From: Phyllobacterium sp. 21LDTY02-6
GTDB lineage: Bacteria; Pseudomonadota; Alphaproteobacteria; Rhizobiales; Rhizobiaceae
Direction: 5' to 3'
Length of the DNA stretch: 64,000 nucleotides
NCBI RefSeq assembly: GCF_023554255.2
Contig: NZ_JAMJWD020000001.1
Coordinates: forward strand, 898,755 to 962,754
In this document: positions 1 through 8,587 of the stretch, piece after piece
How the letters are laid out: the number at the start of each line of letters is the position of its first letter
How positions within the stretch are numbered: position 1 is the first letter of the stretch
Notes under the pieces: generated by a model
What the model saw: the letters and a program-made list of their open reading frames with translations, nothing else
What the model was told of the DNA's origin: nothing
Database searches by the model: none
Position numbers and translations under genes: made by a program

Positions 1-568
1 GGTCCGGTTCGACATTGATCGATATGCCGTGGAAGCTGACCCATTTGCGCAGCCGGATGCCGATGGCGGCGATCTTGTCCTCGGCCGGCGTGCCATCGGC
101 CAGGGGCGGGCGCTCGGGACGCGTCACCCAGACGCCGACGCGATCCTCGCGCCGCTCGCCGCGAATGTTGAAGGTCTCCAGCGTGGCGATGATCCACTGC
201 TCCAGGCCGGTGACGAAGGCGCGGATGTCCTCCTTGCGCCGCTTCAGGTCGAGCATGACATAGACGACGCGCTGGCCGGGGCCGTGATAGGTATATTCGC
301 CGCCGCGGCCGGTGGCGTAGACCGGAAAGCGGTCGGCGGCGAGAAGATCGGCGGATTTCGCGCTCGTCCCGGCCGTATAGAGCGGCGGATGCTCGACCAG
401 CCAGATGAGTTCCGCCGCGCTGCCTTCGCGGATCTGCGCCACGCGGTGCTCCATGAAGGCGAGCGCCTCGTCATAATCCGTCAGGCCGTCGGCAATGCGC
501 CATTCGACGGGCGGCGAGTCCTCGGTGGGCAGGAAGGACGGCGTGAGGGAATCGCGGCTAAGTCTCAT
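1..568 (-). CDS. lipB: Octanoyltransferase LipB (C-terminal end cut by window edge)
   Basis: Transfers the octanoyl group from octanoyl-ACP to lipoyl domains of the 2-oxoacid dehydrogenases and GcvH, the first step of lipoate assembly in the cytoplasm. The reading frame opens at ATG 568 and stays open to base 1, giving 189 residues, so the 3' end lies outside the window. The LipB signature [12 protein letters not shown] is visible near residue 75, followed by YVMLDLKRR. The lysine-containing stretch [14 protein letters not shown], which carries the conserved Lys of the catalytic dyad, appears near residue 160; the catalytic Cys should follow just beyond the edge. It is divergent from the tRNA-Leu gene. 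The identification is firm. Confidence 0.95.
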   Translation of the reverse strand, partial: MRLSRDSLTPSFLPTEDSPPVEWRIADGLTDYDEALAFMEHRVAQIREGSAAELIWLVEHPPLYTAGTSAKSADLLAADRFPVYATGRGGEYTYHGPGQRVVYVMLDLKRRKEDIRAFVTGLEQWIIATLETFNIRGERREDRVGVWVTRPERPPLADGTPAEDKIAAIGIRLRKWVSFHGISINVEPD

Positions 569-791
569 GATCTGAAGTTCTGGTCCGTGCCTGTCTCGGC
601 TCTGCGCGAGCTCATGATGGGTCTGACGCATATGGACTTTTCCGTGGGAAAATTCCAGTGGGCTCTTGGGCCCGGTTCTGGCGGGCAGGGGATTTTGACA
701 GGCATGTGAAAAACAATCGCGATAGGGCTTGTGTCCCTCATACCTATTTGCTACATGCGCCGTGCCGACACGGTTCGGCTTCTACCACAGT

Positions 792-876
792 GCGGTCGTG
801 GCGGAATTGGTAGACGCGCAGCGTTGAGGTCGCTGTGTCGCAAGACGTGGAAGTTCGAGTCTTCTCGACCGCACCA
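792..876 (+). tRNA. tRNA-Leu(GAG)
   Basis: An 85-base cloverleaf. The acceptor arms GCGGTCG (792-798) and CGACCGC (866-872) pair completely, the discriminator is A873, and CCA is encoded at 874-876. The anticodon stem CAGCG/CGCTG encloses the loop TTGAGGT, giving anticodon GAG at 826-828 (reads CTC). A long variable arm, typical of class II tRNA-Leu, precedes the T-loop TTCGAGT. A T-rich stretch follows the gene. The glycan gene region begins directly downstream, so this tRNA is a possible island boundary, but no integrase or repeated 3' end was seen. Confidence 0.96.
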
Positions 877-969
877 TTTTCTCTCTCAGTTCGTATAAGC
901 GGCTGAATTTTCAGCAGGATGCCTCGGCTTCGCGAACGAGTTCTTCGTCACTGGGCCATTGCTTTTGGG

Positions 970-3195
970 CTATTGCTTTTGGAACTGCGGCCAGATGTGC
1001 GCCAGAGCAGCGCGCGGATCGAAATATTCGGCGTCGATCGGCAAGTCCCTGATCTCCGTGCGGATCGGGCTCCTGCGTCCGATCATCGACTTCTCAGCCT
1101 CGTTGACATTGTCCTCCAATGCTTTGGCTATGAGTTCCGATGTCGGCAGTTCTATGCTTGAGATGAACGGAGACCGGCGCGACAGGTCCTTTCCCGTATA
1201 TTTGTTCGTGATCGTCCGCAGCCCGGCATAGGCCATCTCCAGCGGCGGGTAGCTCGGATGCGGAGAGATCATCAAGGACAGGCCGACGGACGCCCGGCTC
1301 AAAAGCGACGCATATTCTTCCAACGACATTTTGCCCATGACGGCGTAATTGGGCAGCGAAGAGGCCAGGGCCGAGTCGAATGCTTCGCCGATGCAGCAGA
1401 CCTTCCATTCGGCGGCCTGCATGGGGTTTCTGCGTGCCCAAAGGGTCAAACCGTCGATCCCGGATTCGAAGCAATTGCGAACCGCCGACGGGCGGGAGTA
1501 GAACAGGATGATTTTTTCGCGCAGCGCGTGGCTCAACGCCGCGTCGACCTTGGCGTTTACCTGATAAGGAATGACCATTCGCACCGGATGGGAATATTTG
1601 CTTTCGAAATGTCCGAGCAATTCCTCGGAATTTATCAGGGCGATGGTATCCTCGCCGCGAAGATAGGTGGACTCGGCAAGAGCGTAGCGCGTGGACCAGC
1701 CATAGAAATCCGGCTCGAAGTCCTGCATCAGGTACACGACCTTCGGCGCGCCGCCAAAGAGAACCTTCTGCGTGTCGTGGAGGCGAAACGCGTTCAATGC
1801 GGTCCACCATGCGGTGGCAACGAATACATCCGTTGGCCGCATGTCCAGGCGATTTTCAGTGCGATCGGTTGCATCGAGCAAAACGCGTTGCGCCGGCTGT
1901 TCTGCTCCAAGTTTCTGCACGCTGTAGTCTTTCAGACCGTCAGTGACCGCCGATACCGGTGCGTCGGTTACGACTATCCGGAGGTCCAGGCCGGCACCAT
2001 GGGCCTGGGCGATCTGATCGAATATCTTCAACGCGGTGGCGATGCCGCCGAACACGTCCTTGGGATTGACGGTCGGCAGAAGCAGATTCAATCGCGGCCT
2101 GTTGTCAAACTGCGGCGCCGCAAGCAGCCGATAGGATTCCGGGATCCGTGACGAGGTGATATCCGACGCGCTATGTTCCGAGCCCAGCAATGGGATGAAG
2201 CGCCTGCCTGCGTGAGCCACCGGCCGCTCCGTCTGCTTTGTGGTCACGCGCGCCCAGCTGAACCTTGCATGCTCCGCGAACAGGAGCAGGGATCGCTCCA
2301 GCGCGTGAGCGAGGGTACCATCGATCTGGCCTTCTTCTTTGGGGAAATCGTCGAATGTGAGGTTCAGTTCGCGAATATGCCTGATGGCCTCCGATCTTCC
2401 CCAGAACATCGATCCGGACGGAAATTCGAGGATCGTATTCGCATCTAGCGTGATTCCGGCCCTGGCTGTGATCTCCTTGGCAATGGGGAAATCATAGCCC
2501 CAGTTTATCTGCTCTTTGATCTCGTCGTGATGTTCCGCATAGACGATGCCGATATTGCCGGTCGACAGGATGCGAAGATTGGTCTCGGCAATTTCCTTGC
2601 TGCCGATCAGATTGGTAAACAGGTATTTGCGCCAGATGTTGCCCAGCCCGTCCGTATGCAATGATTTTTTCGAATGGAGGTGGAGAAAACATTCGTAACG
2701 GTCGTAGACTTCGCTGAATCCGAGATATTTAGGAGCGATATCGCGACCGCGGTTAGGCGTGACACGAACTTCCGTTTCAAGCGCGTGGATATCGAGTCCG
2801 GCGATGGCCGACAATATCGCAGCCTTCTTTTCCTCGGTGTCGGTCGTAATGAACAGTCCGAACGGTATTGGAATGTTCTTGATGTAGCCGACCATCTCGG
2901 AGGTCAGTTCAGGATAGAAGATATGGGCAATGACGGCCACTTTGCCGAATGCGATATCGCCACCGTAATCGGCAGTCGGTATCGCTATGGCGGGATTGAC
3001 ATCGTCGGGTATGGTCCGGGCCGCGACGGCGCCAATGGCGTTCAGCCGCCCCGGCTTTACTTCCCCTTCCAGCAGATAATAGGGGATCTCCCTTGGGTCG
3101 ATCTTGTGGGCGATGAACCTCAAACTATGGGCCGCGAACGACCGCGGTCCCCGGCGTCGAAGTATTTTATAGGCGCGCGATGCGTAATGTAACAT
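970..3195 (-). CDS. Two-domain glycosyltransferase: RgpF-like N half, WsaF-like GT C half
   Basis: A 741-residue cytoplasmic protein for surface polysaccharide synthesis. The N-terminal half (about residues 85-330) matches the rhamnan synthesis protein F family (RgpF, PF05045): VIAHIFYPEL, then NRGRDIAPKYLGF and FLHLHSKKS, then the SGSMFWGR motif. The C-terminal half (about 365-740) opens with LNLLLPTVNPKDVFGGIAT and continues with VVYLMQDFEPDFYGWS. This is the pattern of WsaF-type rhamnosyltransferases with a GT-B fold. The ATG at 3195 is followed directly by a basic leader-like stretch (MLHYASRAYKILRRRG). It is divergent from a methyltransferase across a 274-base gap. Sugar donor and acceptor are unknown; rhamnose is the family precedent only. 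A short direct repeat (ATTGCTTTTGG) lies at its 3' end, with the stop codon inside the second copy. Confidence 0.82.
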   Translation of the reverse strand: MLHYASRAYKILRRRGPRSFAAHSLRFIAHKIDPREIPYYLLEGEVKPGRLNAIGAVAARTIPDDVNPAIAIPTADYGGDIAFGKVAVIAHIFYPELTSEMVGYIKNIPIPFGLFITTDTEEKKAAILSAIAGLDIHALETEVRVTPNRGRDIAPKYLGFSEVYDRYECFLHLHSKKSLHTDGLGNIWRKYLFTNLIGSKEIAETNLRILSTGNIGIVYAEHHDEIKEQINWGYDFPIAKEITARAGITLDANTILEFPSGSMFWGRSEAIRHIRELNLTFDDFPKEEGQIDGTLAHALERSLLLFAEHARFSWARVTTKQTERPVAHAGRRFIPLLGSEHSASDITSSRIPESYRLLAAPQFDNRPRLNLLLPTVNPKDVFGGIATALKIFDQIAQAHGAGLDLRIVVTDAPVSAVTDGLKDYSVQKLGAEQPAQRVLLDATDRTENRLDMRPTDVFVATAWWTALNAFRLHDTQKVLFGGAPKVVYLMQDFEPDFYGWSTRYALAESTYLRGEDTIALINSEELLGHFESKYSHPVRMVIPYQVNAKVDAALSHALREKIILFYSRPSAVRNCFESGIDGLTLWARRNPMQAAEWKVCCIGEAFDSALASSLPNYAVMGKMSLEEYASLLSRASVGLSLMISPHPSYPPLEMAYAGLRTITNKYTGKDLSRRSPFISSIELPTSELIAKALEDNVNEAEKSMIGRRSPIRTEIRDLPIDAEYFDPRAALAHIWPQFQKQ

Positions 3196-3469
3196 GACAA
3201 AAGAACCTATCTATCGTGCTCATGGCTTGTAGACAGGCATGCACCGGGCAGTCAACCAAAGAGCCATGGACGCGCAGTGCGGGTCAGTCCCGGTACCGTG
3301 AGCTTTGTACCGATTGGCCCGCAATCGGGGCAGTTGCGATCAGCGCCGGTATTGCCATCGCCGGGCTTTCCGCTTACACGAATTGTCAATTGAACAGGTA
3401 CTGTACCGAAACTGCGCGCGCGGGCATCATGCGCAGGCAGATTGATGGGCAACACTAAGGAACCGGCTG

Positions 3470-4186
3470 TTGAATCGCGATAAGTCCGACACGGAAAAGA
3501 CAGCAAAGACGTTTGACGAATATGGTTTGAGCTACGCCGAGAGCGTAACGAAAGCAGTCGAGTTTACAGGGCTATCGCTCGATTTCGTTACAAGGGTGAA
3601 GGGGGACTATATCGTTGATCTCGCTCGACATCATGCCGGCGACGCATCAAAGCTTTCTGCACTGGACGTTGGATGCGGAATTGGAAACTTTCACCCGTTG
3701 CTGGTGCCCGCTTTCCGCAGTGTTTCGGGTGTAGACATATCCGGCGTCTCCATCGACGTAGCGCGCGCGAACAACCCGGACGTCGACTACAAGGTGTATG
3801 ATGGGCAGGTGTTGCCATACGATACCGATTCATTCGACGTTGCGTTTACGGTATGTGTGATGCACCACGTGCCGCCGTCGCTTTGGCCGAACTTCGTTCG
3901 CGAAATGCAACGGGTGTTGAAGCCTGGCGGGCAAGCGCTGGTATTCGAACATAATCCCTTGAATCCTCTGACCATGCGGATCGTGAACTCTTGCCCGTTT
4001 GATGAGGACGCGGTGCTGTTGCGACAGGGGCAAACCAAGAAGCTGTTTGAGCAGGCCTCGTTCAAGGATGTCTACAGTAGAACCATTTTGACTGTACCAC
4101 CCAAGGGAGGCGTTCTGAGGGGCCTGGATCGGGCTCTGGGTGTTCTGCCGCTCGGTGCTCAGTATTATGTTTCGGCGACCAAATAA
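3470..4186 (+). CDS. Class I SAM-dependent methyltransferase
   Basis: A 238-residue cytoplasmic methyltransferase. Motif I is LDVGCGIGNFHPL near residue 65, acidic motif II is SVSGVDISGVSI, and the post-motif IV region reads FTVCVMHHVPPSLWPNF followed by VLKPGGQALVFEHNP. This is the Methyltransf_11/25 fold common in glycan clusters. The start is TTG at 3470, chosen because AAGGA precedes it at suitable spacing (about 3457-3462) and no in-frame ATG lies before the fold. Its stop TAA shares one base with the ATG of the GtrA gene (TAATG), so the two are translationally coupled. It may methylate a sugar or a lipid-linked glycan. The substrate is not visible. Confidence 0.85.
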   Translation: MNRDKSDTEKTAKTFDEYGLSYAESVTKAVEFTGLSLDFVTRVKGDYIVDLARHHAGDASKLSALDVGCGIGNFHPLLVPAFRSVSGVDISGVSIDVARANNPDVDYKVYDGQVLPYDTDSFDVAFTVCVMHHVPPSLWPNFVREMQRVLKPGGQALVFEHNPLNPLTMRIVNSCPFDEDAVLLRQGQTKKLFEQASFKDVYSRTILTVPPKGGVLRGLDRALGVLPLGAQYYVSATK

Positions 4187-4581
4187 TGCGTGCGATACTG
4201 GCGCTCCTCTCTCGCTTCGGCACAGTCGGAATTGCCGCTACCCTGTTGTACCTGATCGTATCGAACATCTTGATATTCCTTGGCGCAGAGCCAATCGCGG
4301 CATCCGTCGTCGCCTATATTGCCGGCATGGTCGTTTCCTTTTTCGGGCAAAGCCTCTTCACCTTTCGGGTTCAGGGGCTGAAGCTCCACCATGGTCTGCG
4401 ATTTTTCGTACTGTCGGCCGTCGGGTTGTTGATGAGCTATGGCACGGTCTACGCGGCAATGGCCAATGAAATTCCACCGATGGTGGGCACTGTCGCAACC
4501 GCGCTGCTCGTTCCGGTCATCAGTTTCCTCGCAATGAGATTTTGGGTCTTTCCGGACGGATCATCCGGTCCGACGACCTAG
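4186..4581 (+). CDS. GtrA family membrane protein
   Basis: A 131-residue inner-membrane protein of the GtrA/DPMS family (PF04138) with four predicted hydrophobic segments (near residues 10-32, 38-58, 70-92, 98-120). Diagnostic residues are RFGTVGIAATLLYLIV at the N-terminus, YIAGMVVSFFGQSLFTF in the middle, and FLAMRFWVF at the end. GtrA proteins are thought to flip polyprenyl-phosphate-linked sugars across the membrane for later addition to lipopolysaccharide or wall glycans. It is coupled to the methyltransferase upstream (TAATG) and runs convergent into the sulfotransferase. Its usual partners, a GtrB-like GT2 (11940) and a GtrII-like enzyme (13048), are in the window but not in the same operon. 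Confidence 0.9.
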   Translation: MRAILALLSRFGTVGIAATLLYLIVSNILIFLGAEPIAASVVAYIAGMVVSFFGQSLFTFRVQGLKLHHGLRFFVLSAVGLLMSYGTVYAAMANEIPPMVGTVATALLVPVISFLAMRFWVFPDGSSGPTT

Positions 4582-4597
4582 ATAATCGGCAGCAGCG

Positions 4598-5440
4598 TCA
4601 AGTCTCCACGAACGCTTTGTCGGGCTCAGGAAGCGGCGATGTCTGCTCCCCAGAAGACGAGCCATCGAAAGGCAGGTTCTCATTCGTCGGGGTGAGCGGC
4701 TCCATTATCTCGGCGTATTGATGCAGGCAACTCCGGTATAACTCCAGATCCAAGGCATTTGCCTCATAGAACCTCTCGATGAAGGTGTCGGAAATGTCTT
4801 CCCGCCCGAATTTCTTGTCGCCGGGAGAGAGCTCGAGTTCGTTAACCTTGACGCTGTCGACATGTGGCTTATCGGTGAATGTCGTGCGGATGACGTCCAT
4901 GTAATGATCCAGGAATGGCAAAGGGCACAAGCCGAAATAGAGCCTGTTCACCGCCGAGATCAAGGCAGCTCGATCATTCTGGACGCCACACAACCAATAT
5001 GACTGTTCATTGGGTTCCAGTGTGGCCTGTCCTACGAACTGTTGAAGGCTCGCGTACTCTTCGCGGAATTCCCGGTGTTGGGGATGAATAACCGAGCGGC
5101 CGTAATTGTAGTTCGAGATCACTCGATCCAGTGGCTCGCGAACAACTGAAACGAGCATCAGCCGTTTGGTAACCAGGTCGATCTCGGAGGATACCTGATC
5201 CAGCCTGATGTGTCCGGTGTTGAAAGGCCGGATCAGGCCAGATTGACATAGATCACGCCAGTCTTGACCCGCATTGTCCCAACTAAGATGGGAATGCAGC
5301 GGAAACAACTCTTTCATCACTGTAAGAAATGATGTGCCGGCGGTTCTAGGTATGTGAATATGCAAGAGTCTGAAGGCTTGATTAAACTCAAGCGGACGCT
5401 GTCGCATCGCTCGAACACGATCCATGGCTTCAAATAACAC
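4598..5440 (-). CDS. Sulfotransferase family protein
   Basis: A 280-residue protein of the PAPS-dependent sulfotransferase fold. The 5'-phosphosulfate-binding loop is HIHIPRTAGTSFL near residue 32 and the 3'-phosphate-binding segment is VVREPLDRVISNYNYG near residue 115. Both match the Sulfotransfer_2 type that acts on carbohydrate. The start is GTG 5440, supported by AAAGGAAG about seven bases upstream; the next ATG (5425) lacks such a site. The C-terminal 25 residues are low-complexity Ser/Pro/Glu. Its start region overlaps the upstream frame of the divergent DUF4422-GT8 gene. With the mutase and GTs nearby, a sulfated surface glycan is a reasonable inference. Confidence 0.8.
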   Translation of the reverse strand: MLFEAMDRVRAMRQRPLEFNQAFRLLHIHIPRTAGTSFLTVMKELFPLHSHLSWDNAGQDWRDLCQSGLIRPFNTGHIRLDQVSSEIDLVTKRLMLVSVVREPLDRVISNYNYGRSVIHPQHREFREEYASLQQFVGQATLEPNEQSYWLCGVQNDRAALISAVNRLYFGLCPLPFLDHYMDVIRTTFTDKPHVDSVKVNELELSPGDKKFGREDISDTFIERFYEANALDLELYRSCLHQYAEIMEPLTPTNENLPFDGSSSGEQTSPLPEPDKAFVET

Positions 5441-5567
5441 TCAACTTCCTTTCAACCAGTTTCTCCATTTTAGTTATAGTGTGGATGTTGTCTCCGCGCG
5501 ACAACGGCGTTGCACCGCTTACAGAAAGAAGCTAAAGCCAGACCCGTCAAGCCAAAAGGTGCTGTCT

Positions 5568-7427
5568 GTGGTTACCATCTACCTAAGTTATTTCAACGCT
5601 GCTCAAATCATCGAGAACTCCGTTCTCAAGCCGATACAGGTGGGGAGGGCGCTGTCGTCTGTTGAGCTTCCGATGCTGGGTGACGATGAAGGTGATAACA
5701 TCTCCGAAAAGAACCCCAGCTATTGCGAACTGACCGGCACGTATTGGGTTTGGAAGAACGATCATAGTTCCGACTACCTCGGTTTCTTCCACTACAGGCG
5801 TTTCCTCGACTTTGACGTCGCTCGGAAGCGATCAATGACCCCTCACGGAATAATCGAGAAGACGTTTTCTGATGGCTTTATCGAGAAATTTGCGCTGACC
5901 GAACACCAAATCGAAGATATCGTCAAAGACTATGATGCGGTCGTTCCCGAACCCCTTGATGTGAGGTCGGTCGGATCAAAATCTGTTTGGCACCAATATG
6001 TTTCAGATCCCTTTCAGCACGTTGGTGACTTGAAGTTAGCCAGAAAGGCAGTCGAGGAACTCCATCCCGGCGATGTAAAATACTTTGACCGGGCGATGGC
6101 GGGGTACAACCTTTATCCCGGCAATATGTTCGTGTTCAAGCGGTCACTCTTCGAAGAATATTGCGAGTGGCTCTTTCCGCTACTCAAGAGCATTGAGCTG
6201 TCTGTCAACACGACCAATTACAACGCTGCAGAGAAACGCGTGATCGGCTATCTCGCGGAGAGACTCCTTACAGTGTTTGTTGTCAAGAAGCAGATGGAAG
6301 ATGACGCGTTCAAGATGCGGACTTTGCGCCGGGTGTTTGTAGAGAATACCACTCCTACGCCCGTCGCGCCTCCGTCGCCGAAGACCGAGCTTCCGGTCGT
6401 TTCAGTAGCAGCCTCAACTGACGCAGCCTATCTGCCTCACATGGCAGCACTCGTCACGTCGGTGCTTTCCAACGCTTCACGCGAGCGCTTTATCGAATTC
6501 CTCGTTCTGGCAGGCGGTTTGGGCGAGGCCGACAAGAAAATGTTGCAAGGCCTGGAATCGCTGCACCCCCATTGTTCGATAACTTTTTTGGACATGTCCG
6601 GAGCGTTTCTGGAGCTTCCTCTGCAATCATACTTTACGCGGTCCACATATTTCAGGCTGGCTATTCCAGAATTGTTCAAAAACCATGACAAGATCGTGTT
6701 CTTGGACACCGACATGGTTGCAAATGCCGATGTAACCGAACTGTTCGATCTCGATTTAGGCGACAATTATGTTGCTGCCGTTCGGGACCTCATTATGAGC
6801 AGTTTCGTATCAATGGGAGTACGCCCGTTGGCGGAAACGGGCAGCAAGTCAGCCAAGCACTATCTGTCAGAGAACCTTGGCATGGGTGAAAAATCTGGTG
6901 ACTATTTCCAGGCCGGCACCCTTGTGCTCAACCTCAAGGCGATCCGCGACGCTGGTGTCACCGATAAAATGCTTAAAGATCTCGCGGAACGCCGGTTTTG
7001 GTTCCTGGACCAGGATGTTCTGAACAAGCATTTATTTGGTCGCGTGATGTTCATCTCCCCATCCTGGAACACTGTTATCATAGACCAGCGGCACCTGTCG
7101 TATCTCAGCAAAGTCGAGAACGATGCGTACAAGAAATCTCACGACGATCCGAAAATTGTACACTTCGCGGGTGTAGGAAAGCCCTGGATAGATTCACAGA
7201 ATCCACTGAGCCATTATTATTGGAACTACCTGCGTCGGACGCCCTGGTATGAGAAGGTGCTGTTTGGGGTCCTGGATCACAAGGTGCGTCAAATTGAAGG
7301 TCAAGCGCTAGCGAACAAGAGGCGTAGCTTCCGTTGGAGAATTGCAAGCCGGGTTTGGCGATCGCTGCCCAATAGGGTAAGATTGCCGCTGTTTGCATAT
7401 GCCGACCGCTTATCCGGCAGGTTATAG
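5568..7427 (+). CDS. DUF4422 - GT8 bifunctional glycosyltransferase
   Basis: Two glycosyltransferase-type domains in one chain. The first (about 250 residues) is DUF4422: PIQVGRALSS, then YCELTGTYWVWKN and YLGFFHYRRFLDF, all diagnostic. The second is a GT8 (LgtC/GlgA-like) domain: VSVAASTDAAYLPHMAALV, then KIVFLDTDMVANADVTELF with the metal-binding DxD, and later DQDVLN and KIVHFAG. A short basic C-terminal tail follows. The frame is open from ATG 5424, which would overlap the divergent sulfotransferase start. GTG 5568 is preferred because AAAAGG lies eight bases before it and the DUF4422 core begins there. The gene looks more AT-rich than its neighbours, suggesting transfer. It is followed after two bases by glf. 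Sugar specificity is not known. Confidence 0.8.
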   Translation: MVTIYLSYFNAAQIIENSVLKPIQVGRALSSVELPMLGDDEGDNISEKNPSYCELTGTYWVWKNDHSSDYLGFFHYRRFLDFDVARKRSMTPHGIIEKTFSDGFIEKFALTEHQIEDIVKDYDAVVPEPLDVRSVGSKSVWHQYVSDPFQHVGDLKLARKAVEELHPGDVKYFDRAMAGYNLYPGNMFVFKRSLFEEYCEWLFPLLKSIELSVNTTNYNAAEKRVIGYLAERLLTVFVVKKQMEDDAFKMRTLRRVFVENTTPTPVAPPSPKTELPVVSVAASTDAAYLPHMAALVTSVLSNASRERFIEFLVLAGGLGEADKKMLQGLESLHPHCSITFLDMSGAFLELPLQSYFTRSTYFRLAIPELFKNHDKIVFLDTDMVANADVTELFDLDLGDNYVAAVRDLIMSSFVSMGVRPLAETGSKSAKHYLSENLGMGEKSGDYFQAGTLVLNLKAIRDAGVTDKMLKDLAERRFWFLDQDVLNKHLFGRVMFISPSWNTVIIDQRHLSYLSKVENDAYKKSHDDPKIVHFAGVGKPWIDSQNPLSHYYWNYLRRTPWYEKVLFGVLDHKVRQIEGQALANKRRSFRWRIASRVWRSLPNRVRLPLFAYADRLSGRL

Positions 7428-7429
7428 AC

Positions 7430-8575
7430 ATGAAACGAATACTGGTGGTTGGCGCAGGTTTTAGTGGCGCCGTAATTGCAAGACAGTTAGCCGAACAGAA
7501 CTACGCGGTCGACGTTATAGAGTCGCGCGCGCATGTCGCGGGGAATTGTTATACGGAAACAGATCGGCGAACAGGAATTACAGTTCACCGCCATGGGCCA
7601 CATATTTTTCACACAGATGATCAACATGTGTGGGAGTACGTCCAGAAGTTCGGTTCTTTTCAGCCCTATACCTGCCAGGTAAAAGCCACGACTGGCAACA
7701 GGGTCTACAGCCTGCCCATCAATCTACTGACCATAAACCAGTTTTTTGGACAGACATTCTCTCCTGCAGAGGCGGAGCGGTTCATCAAGTCAAAATCCGA
7801 GAACATTCCGGAAGTTGTTTCCTTTGAGGACCAGGCACTGAATTTCCTGGGGCGGGAACTGTATGAAGCCTTCTTCAAGGGCTATCCGATCAAGCAGTGG
7901 GGCATTCACCCCCGGGAACTGCCGGCATCAGTGTTGAAGCGACTTCCTGTGAGATTCGACTACAACGACAACTACTTCAATCACCGTTACCAGGGAATTC
8001 CTGAAACGGGATACACGGAGATAGTCGCGTCGATTTTACGCCATGCGAATATTTCAGTGACACTCGATCGCGCCTTCAGCGCAGGGGATAGAACGGAATA
8101 CGATCACGTCTTCTATTCTGGAACGTTGGACAGTTGGTTTGGACATAAGCTCGGTCGTCTCGGCTATCGAACGCTTTCGTTTGAAGCGAGCCACCACAGC
8201 GGAGATTTTCAGGGGTGCGCAGTTATGAGTTACCCCGAAGAACAGGTGCCCTTTACCAGAATTACGGAACACAAACATTTTGCGCCATGGCAAAAGTTCG
8301 ACGAAACCGTTGTGTTTCACGAGTACAGCAGCTTGAGCAAGCCAGGGGATACCCCATACTACCCGATACGACTTGTTAACGATAAAGCAATGTTGTCGGA
8401 GTACGTTGAACTGGCCAAGCGCGAAGATAACGTCACTTTTGTAGGTCGGTTGGGGACCTACAGATACCTCGACATGGACGTTACGATACGAGAGGCATTG
8501 GAATGCGCGGATCGGTTCTTGGAACTAAACAGATCGGATCGTCCAGTTCCTGCCTTCTTCCACCCACCTCTGTGA
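7430..8575 (+). CDS. glf: UDP-galactopyranose mutase
   Basis: FAD-dependent conversion of UDP-galactopyranose into UDP-galactofuranose, the donor for Galf residues in surface glycans. The 381 residues are the normal length. The Rossmann motif is VVGAGFSGAVIARQLAE at residue 6, followed by HVAGNCYTE and GPHIFHTDD near residue 60. The GLF domain signatures FKGYPIKQWG and YNDNYFNHRYQGIPE are present, as is VVFHEYS near the C-terminal third. The ATG at 7430 sits two bases after the stop of the DUF4422-GT8 gene, and an epimerase follows 12 bases on, so the three form one operon. This makes Galf a likely component of the polymer. Identification is firm. Confidence 0.95.
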   Translation: MKRILVVGAGFSGAVIARQLAEQNYAVDVIESRAHVAGNCYTETDRRTGITVHRHGPHIFHTDDQHVWEYVQKFGSFQPYTCQVKATTGNRVYSLPINLLTINQFFGQTFSPAEAERFIKSKSENIPEVVSFEDQALNFLGRELYEAFFKGYPIKQWGIHPRELPASVLKRLPVRFDYNDNYFNHRYQGIPETGYTEIVASILRHANISVTLDRAFSAGDRTEYDHVFYSGTLDSWFGHKLGRLGYRTLSFEASHHSGDFQGCAVMSYPEEQVPFTRITEHKHFAPWQKFDETVVFHEYSSLSKPGDTPYYPIRLVNDKAMLSEYVELAKREDNVTFVGRLGTYRYLDMDVTIREALECADRFLELNRSDRPVPAFFHPPL

Positions 8576-8587
8576 GAATCTGGATTC

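Noticed and set aside
792-876. Attachment-site duplication of the tRNA-Leu 3' end
   Set aside because: No second copy of the T-arm and acceptor sequence was noticed in the window; a systematic search was not possible.
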